64,000 nucleotides of DNA from Acetobacterium woodii (GCA_016213825.1 JACQZP010000019.1:186001-250000), one strand, 5' to 3'. Shown: positions 1-9,637, counted from the first letter of the stretch. Made by a program: numbers and translations. The notes: generated by a model not told the origin, from the letters alone.

Positions 1-1241
1 GAGCCAGCGATAAGCTGCGACAAACCATCCTGGATGTTCAGGAACGGTTTAATCCTAAAGCGATTTTTATTTCGATGTCTTGCTCCACCGCTATCATTGG
101 AGAAGATATCGAAAGTATAGCTGATGAAATGGAAGATGAACTGGGAATTCCGGTGATACCATTGTTTTGTGAAGGGTTTAGAAGTAAGCATTGGAGCACC
201 GGCTTTGATATTTCCCAGCATGGGATTATGCGCCAGATTGTGAATAAAAATCCGATCAAACAAGAAGATCTGATTAACATCATTGCATTATGGGGAACCG
301 ACTATTTTACGGAGATTCTAAAACCGCTGGGACTCCGGGTTAACTATATGATTGATATGGCCAGTTTTGATGAATTAGCGCAGGCTTCTGAAGCGGCACT
401 GACAGCGACATTCTGCCATACGCTGGGATCATACATGGCCACCGCTTTGGAAAATGAATATGGGGTACCACAAGTTGATGCCGGTCAACCATATGGGCTT
501 AAAGGAACTGATGATTGGCTGCGCTCAATTGCTAAGCTAATGGGCAAGGAAGACATTATCGAGGATTATATAAAAAGTGAACATGAGCGCGTTTTACCAA
601 AAATTGAAGAATTGCGGAAGAAATTAAGTGGGGTAAAAGGTTTTGTCGCCACTGGTTCTTCTTATGCCCATGGCATGATCTCTGTTATTCGGGAGCTGGG
701 AATACTGGTTGACGGTTCCATTGTTTTCCATCACGATCCGGTGTACGACAGTGGGAAAGCAGAGCAGGATACACTAAAAGATCTGATCGATACCTATGGT
801 AATATTGATCATTTCACTGTCAGTAAAACACAGCAATTCCAATTTTATGGGCTGTTAAAACGGGTCGATCCAGACTTTATTATTATCAGACATAATGGCT
901 TGGCACCACTGGCTGCTAAAATTGGAATTCCAGCGTTTGCCATGGGTGATGAGCATTTCCCTGTCGGATATGATGGCATCATTCGGGTAGGCGAAGCCTT
1001 AATTGAAATACTGGCGCGGAAGAAATTTGGTCAGGTATTGCAAAGACATGTAAAACTTCCCTACTCAGATTGGTGGCTGAGCCAGGAAGATCCATTTATT
1101 CTGGCTAAACATCCAGAAATTTTGGATGAGATCGTCTCAGAAGACAGCACAGTAGCAGAAATAGGAGTAGAAACCGTAATAAAACCGGAAAAAAAGGTCT
1201 CAAAATCAAAAAAAGCAACTGCTAAAAGCAAAAGTGCATAG
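1..1241 (+). CDS. Nitrogenase-like component 1 alpha subunit (NifD-like), 5' end outside window
   Basis: Catalytic alpha subunit of a nitrogenase-like reductase, cytoplasmic. The reading frame is open from base 3 and the residues before the first ATG (base 75) read as conserved NifD sequence (NPKAIFIS before MSCSTAIIGEDI), so the gene enters the window already started. Visible NifD features: the P-cluster-type Cys in SCSTAIIGED, the CEGFR block followed by SKHWSTGFD, a Cys at bases 414-416 in the position of the NifD cofactor-ligand Cys275, and GDEHFPVGYDG where NifD has its cofactor His. The tail is Lys/Ser-rich (about 25 residues) and probably disordered. NifK-like and NifH-like genes follow, with no nifE, nifN or nifB in view. 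The sequence is too divergent for true nitrogenase. A methylthio-alkane reductase (MarD) or another group IV/VI relative fits better, and the choice rests mainly on the methionine genes downstream. Confidence 0.85.
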   Translation, partial: ASDKLRQTILDVQERFNPKAIFISMSCSTAIIGEDIESIADEMEDELGIPVIPLFCEGFRSKHWSTGFDISQHGIMRQIVNKNPIKQEDLINIIALWGTDYFTEILKPLGLRVNYMIDMASFDELAQASEAALTATFCHTLGSYMATALENEYGVPQVDAGQPYGLKGTDDWLRSIAKLMGKEDIIEDYIKSEHERVLPKIEELRKKLSGVKGFVATGSSYAHGMISVIRELGILVDGSIVFHHDPVYDSGKAEQDTLKDLIDTYGNIDHFTVSKTQQFQFYGLLKRVDPDFIIIRHNGLAPLAAKIGIPAFAMGDEHFPVGYDGIIRVGEALIEILARKKFGQVLQRHVKLPYSDWWLSQEDPFILAKHPEILDEIVSEDSTVAEIGVETVIKPEKKVSKSKKATAKSKSA

Positions 1242-1280
1242 ATGAAAATGTGATAAAGAAAAATTTTGAAAGGAAAAAAA

Positions 1281-2627
1281 ATGACAGAAATCAATCAATC
1301 AATACAATCCAATACAATTGTGCATCCACGCTATGGATGCGCAATTGGTGCCGTTAACACCGTTGCAGCAATTCCCAGAGGAATACCAATTGCAAATTGT
1401 GGACCAGGTTGTGCCGATAAGCAGTACTTTATGCTTTCATTTTCAAATGGTTTTCAAGGAGCTGGCTATAGCGGCGGCGGGGCAGTGCCCAGTTCAAATG
1501 TCGGTGAAAATGAAATTGTCTTCGGGGGACATAAAAAGCTGGATGAGTTAATCAAAGCCTCGCTTAAAATCATGGATGGCGATATCTTTGTCGTCCTCAC
1601 CGGCTGCGCCGTTGAATTAATCGGAGATGATGTTGGTGCTATCGTAAAAGAGTACCAACAAAAAGGTTACCCTGTTGTTCATGCTGAAGCAGCCGGATTT
1701 AAAGGCAATAATTTAGTCGGCCACGAAACCGTTGTTAAAGCAATCGTCGATCAATATGTAGGAGAGTATAAAGGCCGCAAGAAAAAAGGTCTGATTAATC
1801 TCTGGTTTGATGTTCCCTACTATCACGCCAACTGGCGGGGTAATAATATTGAACTTAAACGGGTTTTAGAAGGTGCCGGATTTAAGGTAAATATTTTATT
1901 TGGTTCAGAATCAGCCGGTACCAGTGAATGGAAAGAGATTCCCAAAGCTCAATTTAATCTGGTTGTTTCTCCCTGGGTTGGATTGGACATTGCCCAGCAT
2001 CTGGAAGCAAAGTATAAACAGCCGTTTTTACATGTGCCGATTATTCCTATCGGCGAAGAAGCCACGACCGAATTTATCCGTAATGTTGTGGCGTTTGCCG
2101 GTATTGATAATAAAAAAGCTGAGGACTTTATTAAAGTTGAAGCAGAACGTTATTATTATTTTCTTGAGCACTTTTCGGAGTTCTTTTCAGAATACTGGTT
2201 TGGCCTCCCTGCGAGATTTGTGTCAGTTGGGGAAGCCGCTTATAATCTGGCCATCACCAAATACCTGACCGATCAGATTGGTTTGATTCCGGCTAAGCAG
2301 ATTATTACTGACAATACCCCTGAAAAACATCGAAATAATATTCGGGAGTTGTTCCATGGTATTTCTGATGAGTTTCCCTTGGACGTTGAATTTATTGAAG
2401 ATGGTTATTTAATTGAACAACAGGTGAAGAATGTTGACTATGGTTCCAGTGTCCCCTTGATTCTGGGATCATCATGGGAATCGGATGTGGCCAAAGAACT
2501 AAATGGTCTGCTTATTCCGATTAGTACTCCAATCGTTTCAGAAGTCGTAATTAACCGTACCTATGTTGGTTATACGGGCGCTCTGACATTGTTGGAAAAA
2601 ATTTACTCAGAAACAGTTAGAGGCTAG
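1281..2627 (+). CDS. Nitrogenase-like component 1 beta subunit (NifK-like)
   Basis: Partner of the NifD-like protein, 448 aa. Three Cys in the positions of NifK P-cluster ligands are visible: YGCAIGA, GPGCADK and TGCAVELIGDD, so an inter-subunit iron-sulfur cluster is likely retained. Start: an in-frame TTG lies at 1266, but AAAGGA sits just upstream of the ATG at 1281, which is chosen. It begins 39 bases after the alpha subunit stop, so the two are almost certainly cotranscribed. The length is shorter than a typical NifK (about 510-520 aa), as seen in nitrogenase-like families. The substrate cannot be read from this sequence; the neighbouring metY and metA suggest organosulfur reduction rather than dinitrogen. 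Confidence 0.85.
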   Translation: MTEINQSIQSNTIVHPRYGCAIGAVNTVAAIPRGIPIANCGPGCADKQYFMLSFSNGFQGAGYSGGGAVPSSNVGENEIVFGGHKKLDELIKASLKIMDGDIFVVLTGCAVELIGDDVGAIVKEYQQKGYPVVHAEAAGFKGNNLVGHETVVKAIVDQYVGEYKGRKKKGLINLWFDVPYYHANWRGNNIELKRVLEGAGFKVNILFGSESAGTSEWKEIPKAQFNLVVSPWVGLDIAQHLEAKYKQPFLHVPIIPIGEEATTEFIRNVVAFAGIDNKKAEDFIKVEAERYYYFLEHFSEFFSEYWFGLPARFVSVGEAAYNLAITKYLTDQIGLIPAKQIITDNTPEKHRNNIRELFHGISDEFPLDVEFIEDGYLIEQQVKNVDYGSSVPLILGSSWESDVAKELNGLLIPISTPIVSEVVINRTYVGYTGALTLLEKIYSETVRG

Positions 2628-2640
2628 TAATAAATTTTAG

Positions 2641-2654
2641 TTCGAGTAACCGAA
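2641..2654. promoter_or_regulatory. Imperfect palindrome TTCG...CGAA upstream of nifH-like gene
   Basis: The 14-bp element TTCGAGTAACCGAA lies in the 81-base gap between the NifK-like and NifH-like genes. A close relative (TTCGATAACTCGAA, in the opposite orientation relative to the centre) lies at 3654-3667 after the NifH-like gene. Two near-identical palindromes flanking one gene suggest a shared regulator site, but no binding protein is identified. Confidence 0.35.
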
Positions 2655-2669
2655 ATTATCTAAATATAA

Positions 2670-3560
<891 letters not shown>

Positions 3561-3595
3561 AACCGATTGATAGCTATGAGAATTAGTCAGTAAAT

Positions 3596-3640
3596 AAAAA
3601 CCAGCAGACTCAAATTATTTTGATAGCGCTGGTTTTATTT
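3596..3640 (+). terminator. Rho-independent terminator after nifH-like gene
   Basis: Arms AAAAACCAGC (3596-3605) and GCTGGTTTT (3628-3636) with a long AT-rich loop, followed by a T-rich run. It separates the nitrogenase-like genes from the cysteine-leader/metY transcript. Confidence 0.7.
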
Positions 3641-3652
3641 ATAAAATTTTGA

Positions 3653-3668
3653 TTTCGATAACTCGAAA
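3653..3668. promoter_or_regulatory. TTTCGA-N4-TCGAAA palindrome upstream of the metY promoter
   Basis: Perfect 6-bp arms spaced by TAAC, followed at once by a related half (TTTCGGATAATCGG). It lies about 55 bases upstream of the -35 box at 3721 and resembles the palindrome at 2641-2654. It is a candidate operator or activator site. Confidence 0.4.
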
Positions 3669-3720
3669 AATTTCGGATAATCGGGAACACAAAAAAATTA
3701 AAAAAACAATAGAAAAAATG

Positions 3721-3749
3721 TTGACAAATAAATAATGATCATGTATCAT
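3721..3749 (+). promoter_or_regulatory. Sigma-A promoter for the leader peptide/metY unit
   Basis: TTGACA (3721-3726), 17-base spacer, TATCAT (3744-3749). The palindromic string ATGAT-CATGT-ATCAT overlaps the -10 box and could be an operator. The transcript would carry a 5' leader of about 210 bases before metY that contains the cysteine-rich ORF. Confidence 0.7.
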
Positions 3750-3808
3750 ATAAAACATATCAAACATATAGGAAATATATGCAATAAAAACTTAGGAGGC
3801 AGAGCAAT

Positions 3809-3901
3809 ATGTTAAACAGTGAATTGTGCATTTCAAATGAGAGAGTCTTATGCATGTGTTGCAGCAGAAATGGTTATCTGTATTCTTGCATATCAAAATG
3901 A
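3809..3901 (+). CDS. Cysteine-rich leader peptide (30 aa), candidate Cys-sensing attenuator
   Basis: An ATG at 3809 is preceded by a strong AGGAGG at 3794-3799 and opens a 30-codon ORF ending in TGA at 3899-3901. Five of its 30 codons are Cys (positions 7, 15, 17, 18 and 27), including the cluster LCMCCSR in the middle. The last codons and the stop lie in a predicted hairpin, with TGCATATC at 3887-3894 pairing with GATATTGCA at 3902-3910 (one bulge). It sits between a good promoter and metY, 69 bases before the metY start. Cysteine-coding leader ORFs that attenuate sulfur genes are known in other bacteria; that this one senses Cys-tRNA is inference. It is too short for standard gene callers. 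Confidence 0.7.
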   Translation: MLNSELCISNERVLCMCCSRNGYLYSCISK

Positions 3902-3970
3902 GATATTGCATTTGTCATTAAAATGAGAATTTATTTCAGGTGAATATTATTTAGGAGAGGGGTTGCATCT

Positions 3971-5371
3971 TTGAGCAAATCAAATAAAGGGTTCTTTAAA
4001 AGAGTATTCAAAAACAATAAAAATGGTAATAATGAAAACAACATAGAAAACAATCAAAATAAAGAAAGAAATGAGAGGTTGACAAACGTGAGCGAAAGAA
4101 AATTAGGATTCGATACTTTACAGGTACATGCAGGACAGACCCCAGATCCAGTAACCGGAGCAAGAGCAGTTCCAATTTATCAAACAACATCTTATGTATT
4201 TAAAGATACGGCAGAAGCAGAAGGACGTTTCGCATTGACAAACGCCGGTAATATTTATTCACGACTGACAAATCCTACGACTGATGCCTTCGAGCAACGG
4301 GTAGCAGCTCTTGAAGGTGGTTCAGCCGGTTTGGCAACAGCTTCTGGTGCAGCAGCGATTACTTATTCAATTCAGAATGTTGCCAGTGCAGGCGATGAAA
4401 TTGTCGCAGCGAGTACACTGTATGGCGGAACCTATCATTTGTTTGCAGAAACTCTGCCCAAATTTGGTATCACAACAATTTTTGTTGATCCTGATGATCC
4501 GGAGAATTTCAGAAAAGCAATTACTGATAAAACTAAAGCAATCTTTATTGAAACGCTTGGTAATCCTGGTATCAACATTATCGACTTTGATGCAGTTGGA
4601 AAAATTGCAGCTGAAAATAAAGTGCCATTGATTGTTGATAACACCTTTGCAACCCCTTACTTATTTAAACCATTAGAACATGGCGCAAACGTGGTTGTTC
4701 ATTCAGCTACTAAATTCATCGGCGGCCATGGTACATCGATTGGTGGCATCATTGTTGATGGTGGAAACTTTGACTGGACCAGCGGACGATTCCCAGATTT
4801 TACAACTCCAGATAAAAGCTATAATGGCATTACCTATTCTGATTTGGGCCCAGTTGCTTATGCAGTTAAGATCAGAGCCCAACTTTTAAGAGATACTGGC
4901 GCAAGTTTAGCACCACTTAATTCATTCCTATTTTTACAAGGTCTGGAATCATTATCGCTACGAGTGCAAAAACATGTTGCCAATACGAAAAAAGTTGTCG
5001 AATTTTTAGAAAACAGTCCTAAAGTCAAGAAAGTAAATTACCCAGGACTTAAATCAAATGAATATTATGAGCTTGGACAAAAATATCTGCCTTTGGGTTC
5101 TGGTTCAATTTTCACATTTTCAATTAATGGAACAATTGATCAGGCGAAGAAGTTCATTGATAGCTTGGAAATTTTCTCTCAATTGGCGAATGTTGCAGAT
5201 GCAAAATCCCTAGTTATTCATCCTGCTTCTACTACTCATCAACAATTGAGTCCTGAGGAACAAGCAGCTGCTGGATTCCCACCAGAAGTAATTCGTTTGT
5301 CCATCGGTGTTGAAGATGTCGATGATTTAATCTATGATATTGATCAGGCGTTAAACAAAGCAATAAACTAA
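3971..5371 (+). CDS. metY: O-acetylhomoserine sulfhydrylase (aminocarboxypropyltransferase)
   Basis: PLP enzyme that condenses O-acetylhomoserine with sulfide or methanethiol to give homocysteine or methionine. Diagnostic MetY sequence is present: [15 protein letters not shown] near the start, [20 protein letters not shown], and the PLP-lysine segment [12 protein letters not shown]. Start: TTG 3971 has AGGAGAGG ten bases upstream and gives 466 aa with an unusual Asn/Lys-rich N-terminal tail of 39 residues. GTG 4088 has a weaker AGAGG and gives the usual length of about 427 aa. Both may be used. The gene lies directly behind the cysteine leader and is followed by a strong terminator and metA. 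Together with the nitrogenase-like genes upstream it could trap released methanethiol as methionine. Confidence 0.92.
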   Translation: MSKSNKGFFKRVFKNNKNGNNENNIENNQNKERNERLTNVSERKLGFDTLQVHAGQTPDPVTGARAVPIYQTTSYVFKDTAEAEGRFALTNAGNIYSRLTNPTTDAFEQRVAALEGGSAGLATASGAAAITYSIQNVASAGDEIVAASTLYGGTYHLFAETLPKFGITTIFVDPDDPENFRKAITDKTKAIFIETLGNPGINIIDFDAVGKIAAENKVPLIVDNTFATPYLFKPLEHGANVVVHSATKFIGGHGTSIGGIIVDGGNFDWTSGRFPDFTTPDKSYNGITYSDLGPVAYAVKIRAQLLRDTGASLAPLNSFLFLQGLESLSLRVQKHVANTKKVVEFLENSPKVKKVNYPGLKSNEYYELGQKYLPLGSGSIFTFSINGTIDQAKKFIDSLEIFSQLANVADAKSLVIHPASTTHQQLSPEEQAAAGFPPEVIRLSIGVEDVDDLIYDIDQALNKAIN

Positions 5372-5402
5372 AAGAATAATATATATAATGTAGTCAAATT
5401 TG

Positions 5403-5441
5403 AAACATCTGCTGTTAATGGCAAAGCAGCAGATGTTTTCT
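5403..5441 (+). terminator. Rho-independent terminator after metY
   Basis: Stem AAACATCTGCTG (5403-5414) with CAGCAGATGTTT (5427-5438), then TTTTC and more T. Long, near-perfect stem. Confidence 0.85.
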
Positions 5442-5533
5442 TTTCGGGCAGGCATCATTCTAAGCAAAGTTATTTAGGTGCAGCCCCAAATTATAAATTC
5501 ATAAAACATTCTTGGAGAATTAGAGGTGTTATT

Positions 5534-6454
5534 ATGCCAATATGTGTTAAAGAAGGTTTGCCTGCCATTGAGACCTTAGCCAATGAAAATATCTTTATAA
5601 TGACAGAAAGTCGTGCAAAACATCAGGATATCCGGGCTTTGAATATATTAATTGTCAATTTAATGCCCACTGTCATTGCAACTGAAACCCAGCTATTGCG
5701 TCTTCTCAGCAATACGTCTTTGCAGGTCAAGGTTGAGTTCCTGAAGATTTCATCTGATATCACGCAAGCAAATGTATTGGAGCATTTACAGCAATTTTAT
5801 CTGACATTTTCTGAAATTAAGAATAAAACCTATGATGGCATTATCATTACCGGTGCTCCGGTTGAGAAGAATCAATTCAAAGAAGTCGATTACTGGGATG
5901 AATTATGTGAAGTCATGGAATGGGCCAAAAGTCATGTTTACGCATCTTTATACATTTGTTGGGGAGCCCAGGCGGCGTTGTACTATCATTACGGCCTGGA
6001 AAAATCCAATCTTCAAGAAAAAATGTCAGGAGTCTATGCGCATTCGGTAAACAATCGAAAACACCCCATTGTCAGAGGGTTTGACGACATTTTTTTTGCT
6101 CCGCATTCGCGTTATACTTCAATTGATAAGAAAGATCTGTTAAAAATTTCTGAGCTTGAACTGTTGGCAGAATCAGAAGAAGCAGGGGTTTATCTGATCG
6201 CGGATAAAAATAATCGACAGCTTTTCGTAACTGGTCATTGCGAATTTGACCGAGTGACCTTAAAAACGGAGTATGTTCGTGATTTTTTAAATGGACTGCA
6301 TCCACAAGTTCCCAAGAATTATGATTTAAAGGGTGAGATTAGTTATTCAGATCAAACCAGTTGGAGCAGTCATGCATCACTATTGTTTACCAATTGGTTA
6401 AATTATTATGTCTATCAGCAAACACCCTATCATTTAAAGGAGTTGATTTCTTGA
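5534..6454 (+). CDS. metA: Homoserine O-acetyltransferase (MetA family)
   Basis: Activates homoserine for methionine synthesis, 306 aa. The MetA catalytic residues are in place: Cys142 in YICWGAQA, and His235 and Glu237 in GHCEFD. Residue 111 is Glu (GAPVEKNQF). In the MetA family Glu111 marks acetyl-CoA users and Gly111 succinyl-CoA users, so the product should be O-acetylhomoserine, matching the MetY substrate just upstream. The ATG at 5534 lies behind AGAGGTG. The stop overlaps the next gene's TTG start by four bases, so translation is probably coupled. The preceding gap (5442-5533) holds no obvious riboswitch. Confidence 0.93.
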   Translation: MPICVKEGLPAIETLANENIFIMTESRAKHQDIRALNILIVNLMPTVIATETQLLRLLSNTSLQVKVEFLKISSDITQANVLEHLQQFYLTFSEIKNKTYDGIIITGAPVEKNQFKEVDYWDELCEVMEWAKSHVYASLYICWGAQAALYYHYGLEKSNLQEKMSGVYAHSVNNRKHPIVRGFDDIFFAPHSRYTSIDKKDLLKISELELLAESEEAGVYLIADKNNRQLFVTGHCEFDRVTLKTEYVRDFLNGLHPQVPKNYDLKGEISYSDQTSWSSHASLLFTNWLNYYVYQQTPYHLKELIS

Positions 6455-7482
6455 CGCATAAAGAGATATTACTATCAGGGATCGCATTAAAAGAAACGCC
6501 ACGGTTGCCAGCTATGATTCTTTCCAGTGGCGTCTGGACTGTTTATCGAAATGGCTTAACCTTACAAAATGTTCTGGAGGATTCACCTGAAAAAATAGCC
6601 GACTGCATCATCAATGACAATAAAAAAGTGGAATCGGATGTAGTTTGGGTCGGTGCCGATTGCAGCAATGTGGTGCTTCGTGCGCTGGGGGCAAAATGCA
6701 CCTTCAATCTTTTGGGTGAAGCCTCCACCATGGATGAACCATTGATCACAAAACCATCGGATGTTGATAAGCTAAACATCGATGATTTAGAAAAATCAGC
6801 TGAGATAGCGAATATTCTAAATATCGCAAAAATTGTATCGACAAAAATTGGGGATGAATACCTTGTAGCAGTCAGTCAATGGGGACCATTTACATTGGCC
6901 GGCCAGATGTTGGGCATGGATAAAATGATGGTAACCGCCTTAAAAGACAAACCGGGATTACACCATATCATGGAATTTACGGAGAGACTCCTCTTGAAAT
7001 ATTGGAATTTGTTCATAGATGCCGGAGTGGAAATGGTCAATCAGGCTGAACCGCTTTCTTCGGGAGATGTTATTTCGGCACGTTTATTTAAGGAAATGTC
7101 GTTCCCGCATATTAAATCAGCAAATCAGGCTATTGAAGGCCGGGTTAAGGCAAAGACATTGCATATTTGCGGCAACACCACCAAGGTTCTTGATTTAATC
7201 CCGCTGACCGAGACCGATTTATTCTCAATGGATTACAAGGTTGATTTAAAAATTGCCAACGAAAAGTTGGCTGGCAAGGTTGCTTTTGGCGGCCAGTTGG
7301 ATCCCACCACTGTTTTACTGGAAGGAACGCCAGAAGAGATTGAGGCAGCATCGTTAGCATGCATCAAAGATGCCGGACAGCAGGGATATGTATTGATGCC
7401 GGGTTGCGACATTCCGCCGCAAACAAAAATGGAAAATGTTCAGGCGATGATCAAAACTGCGCATAATTATAAAGTCAATTAA
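6451..7482 (+). CDS. UroD/MtaA-family zinc methyltransferase
   Basis: Uroporphyrinogen decarboxylase-fold protein of 343 aa. The motif LHICGNTTK together with Cys in LMPGCDIPP gives the H-x-C-xn-C zinc site of methylcobamide:thiol methyltransferases (MtaA/MtbA/CmuA type), which argues against a heme-pathway UroD. It would bind a thiol through zinc and move a methyl group to or from a corrinoid protein. Start: TTG 6451 overlaps the metA stop (TTGA) and follows AAAGGAG; an upstream GTG/ATG extension would run inside metA. No corrinoid protein is encoded nearby. Given metY, metA and the nitrogenase-like genes, methyl transfer from or to methylated sulfur compounds is plausible but unproven. Confidence 0.78.
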   Translation: MTHKEILLSGIALKETPRLPAMILSSGVWTVYRNGLTLQNVLEDSPEKIADCIINDNKKVESDVVWVGADCSNVVLRALGAKCTFNLLGEASTMDEPLITKPSDVDKLNIDDLEKSAEIANILNIAKIVSTKIGDEYLVAVSQWGPFTLAGQMLGMDKMMVTALKDKPGLHHIMEFTERLLLKYWNLFIDAGVEMVNQAEPLSSGDVISARLFKEMSFPHIKSANQAIEGRVKAKTLHICGNTTKVLDLIPLTETDLFSMDYKVDLKIANEKLAGKVAFGGQLDPTTVLLEGTPEEIEAASLACIKDAGQQGYVLMPGCDIPPQTKMENVQAMIKTAHNYKVN

Positions 7483-7515
7483 GACAAATAATGAATAAGA
7501 TGAAGGAGCATAAAC

Positions 7516-8676
7516 ATGAGTAAATACAGCAATTTGAATTCTAAATTGATCCATGGAGGAATAGATGGAGATGAAAAGACCGGGGCCGTTAATGTGCCGA
7601 TTTTCCAAACCTCAACCTATAAACAGGATGGCTTGGGCAAAGACCGGGGTTATGAATATTCCCGATCCGGAAATCCTACCAGAGAAGCTCTGGAATCTTT
7701 AATTGCAGAACTGGAAGAAGGGGTAGCAGGGTTTGCGTTTGCATCTGGAATGGCGGCAACCACTGCAGTACTCAGTCTTTTTAAAACCGGCGATAAGATT
7801 ATTATTTCCAGCAATGTTTATGGGGGAACCTTCAGAGTTTTGGATAAGGTCTTTAATAATTTTGGCATTACCTATGAAATTGTCGAAACATCAGATTTGG
7901 AACTTCTGGAAAAAAGCCTGACCGAAGATGTTAAGGCTATTTTTATCGAAAGCCCGGCCAACCCAATTTTAACCATTACAGATATCAGGGCAGTGGCTGA
8001 AATTGCCAAAAAACATGGTGTTTTAACGATTGTCGATAATACCTTTATGACCCCTTATTTACAGCGGCCGATTCCATTAGGGGTAGATATTGTTGTTCAC
8101 AGTGCGACCAAATATTTGGGCGGACACAGTGATCTAATCGCCGGTCTGGCTGTTGTCAACAGCAAGGAACTGGCCGAGCGACTTTGGTTTGTCCAAAATT
8201 CTACCGGCGGGGTCTTGCAGCCATTTGACAGCTTTCTGCTGACCCGGGGCATCAAGACGCTTGGCATCCGCATGGATCGTCATATTGAAAATGCGACCTT
8301 TATCGCTGAAGCGCTGAAAAACTATGCTGGTGTTAAAGCCATTTATTATCCCGGTTTACCAGACAGTCAGGGATATGAAATCAATCAAAAACAAGCTGAC
8401 GGCCCGGGTGGGATGCTCTCCTTTGAGCTGGATGAAAAATATAATATTAAAACGTTCTTTGAATCGCTGGAATTAATTACGTTGGCGGAAAGCCTGGGTG
8501 GGGTGGAGTCACTTATTTGTCATCCATCCAGTATGACCCATGCATCGATTCCCTATGAAATACGACAAAAAGTCGGGATCGTTGAAAATCTGATCAGGAT
8601 CTCTGTTGGTATTGAAGATAAAAACGATATATTGAGTGATTTGGAACAAGCATTTTTAAAGAGTTTTGAGGGGTAA
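7516..8676 (+). CDS. mccB: Cystathionine gamma-lyase / homocysteine gamma-lyase (MccB-like)
   Basis: Gamma-family Cys/Met PLP enzyme of 386 aa. Visible: YEYSRSGNPTREALE, FASGMAAT, SNVYGGTFR with the active Tyr, VDNTFMTPYLQ, and the PLP-lysine VHSATKYLGGHSD. It is followed one base later by an MccA-like beta-synthase, the arrangement of the Bacillus mccA-mccB reverse transsulfuration pair in which cystathionine is cleaved to cysteine. Methionine gamma-lyase activity cannot be excluded from sequence and would release methanethiol. It is one of four gamma-family paralogues in the first 18.5 kb. Confidence 0.85.
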   Translation: MSKYSNLNSKLIHGGIDGDEKTGAVNVPIFQTSTYKQDGLGKDRGYEYSRSGNPTREALESLIAELEEGVAGFAFASGMAATTAVLSLFKTGDKIIISSNVYGGTFRVLDKVFNNFGITYEIVETSDLELLEKSLTEDVKAIFIESPANPILTITDIRAVAEIAKKHGVLTIVDNTFMTPYLQRPIPLGVDIVVHSATKYLGGHSDLIAGLAVVNSKELAERLWFVQNSTGGVLQPFDSFLLTRGIKTLGIRMDRHIENATFIAEALKNYAGVKAIYYPGLPDSQGYEINQKQADGPGGMLSFELDEKYNIKTFFESLELITLAESLGGVESLICHPSSMTHASIPYEIRQKVGIVENLIRISVGIEDKNDILSDLEQAFLKSFEG

Positions 8677-8677
8677 A

Positions 8678-9589
8678 ATGGCTTATTATAATGATATCAG
8701 AGAATTAATTGGCAATACGCCAATGGTCAAGCTCAATCAATTTAATGTCAAAGAAAAAGTAAATATTTTTGCTAAGTTGGAGCTTTGGAACCCGGGCGGA
8801 AGCGTCAAAGATCGAATTGGTGTGGCAATGATTAAAGATGCCGAAGAAAAAGGACTGCTCAAACCCGGCTATACCATCATTGAAGGTACCGCTGGAAATA
8901 CCGGGCTTGGCGTGGCGTTAGCGGCAATCAACAAAGGCTATCGAGTTATTTTTGTAGTACCGACAAAATTCTCCATTGAAAAACAAACACTGATGCGGGC
9001 TTATGGAGGTGAAATTGTCAATACGCCAAGAGAGCTTGGGATGCTGGGCGCAACGGCAAAAGCTCAGGAGTTATTAAAAACTATTCCTAATTCTATTTCG
9101 CTTAAGCAGTTTGACAATCCAGCCAACCCATCCATTCATTATGAAACGACCGGACCGGAAATCTATGCCGATTTAGATGGAAAAATCGATTATGTGGTGG
9201 CGGGCGCCGGTAGCGGCGGGACGTACAGTGGGGTGCTGCGCTATTTAAAAGAAAGAAATCCCGATATCAAAGGGATTTTGGCTGACCCAGAAGGTTCAAT
9301 TATGGGCGGCGGTGCTTCCGGGTGTTATGATATTGAAGGTATTGGGAACGATTTTATTGCCGGGACAATGGATATGAGTTTAGTGGATGAAGTCATTAAA
9401 GTGGATGATAAAAATGCTTTTGAACTGGCCAAACTATTAGCCAGTAAAGAAGGGATCATTGCTGGTACTTCTTCCGGGGCGGCTTTATATGCGTCACTTA
9501 AATTGGCGGAAAAAATAGACAGCGGTAATATTGTCACCATTTTCCCAGATCGGGGCGATCGGTATTTCAGTAAAAGTATCTATGACTGA
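8678..9589 (+). CDS. mccA: O-acetylserine-dependent cystathionine beta-synthase / cysteine synthase (MccA-like)
   Basis: Fold-type II PLP enzyme of 303 aa, cytoplasmic. The PLP lysine lies in GGSVKDRIG. The substrate loop reads EGTAGNTGLG rather than the CysK form EPTSGNTG, and the phosphate loop is GAGSGGTYSG, both typical of MccA/YrhA proteins that join homocysteine to O-acetylserine. The ATG at 8678 follows GAGGGG inside the end of mccB. The TTG at 8666 would overlap mccB and is not favoured. With mccB it makes cysteine from homocysteine. A strong bidirectional hairpin terminates the unit. Confidence 0.87.
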   Translation: MAYYNDIRELIGNTPMVKLNQFNVKEKVNIFAKLELWNPGGSVKDRIGVAMIKDAEEKGLLKPGYTIIEGTAGNTGLGVALAAINKGYRVIFVVPTKFSIEKQTLMRAYGGEIVNTPRELGMLGATAKAQELLKTIPNSISLKQFDNPANPSIHYETTGPEIYADLDGKIDYVVAGAGSGGTYSGVLRYLKERNPDIKGILADPEGSIMGGGASGCYDIEGIGNDFIAGTMDMSLVDEVIKVDDKNAFELAKLLASKEGIIAGTSSGAALYASLKLAEKIDSGNIVTIFPDRGDRYFSKSIYD

Positions 9590-9637
9590 GATCATTTTAA
9601 TAAAAATCTATTAAATAAAAAAGTTTTAATAAAAAAG

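Noticed and set aside
3561-5533. SAM (S-box) riboswitch or T-box upstream of metY or metA
   Set aside because: Neither the S-box core nor a T-box sequence was found in 3561-3970 or 5372-5533; the leader ORF and simple terminators explain the structure.
6361-6450. Longer N-terminus for the UroD-like protein from ATG 6361
   Set aside because: It would overlap metA by 94 bases and lacks family similarity; TTG 6451 has AAAGGAG and the typical 4-base overlap.
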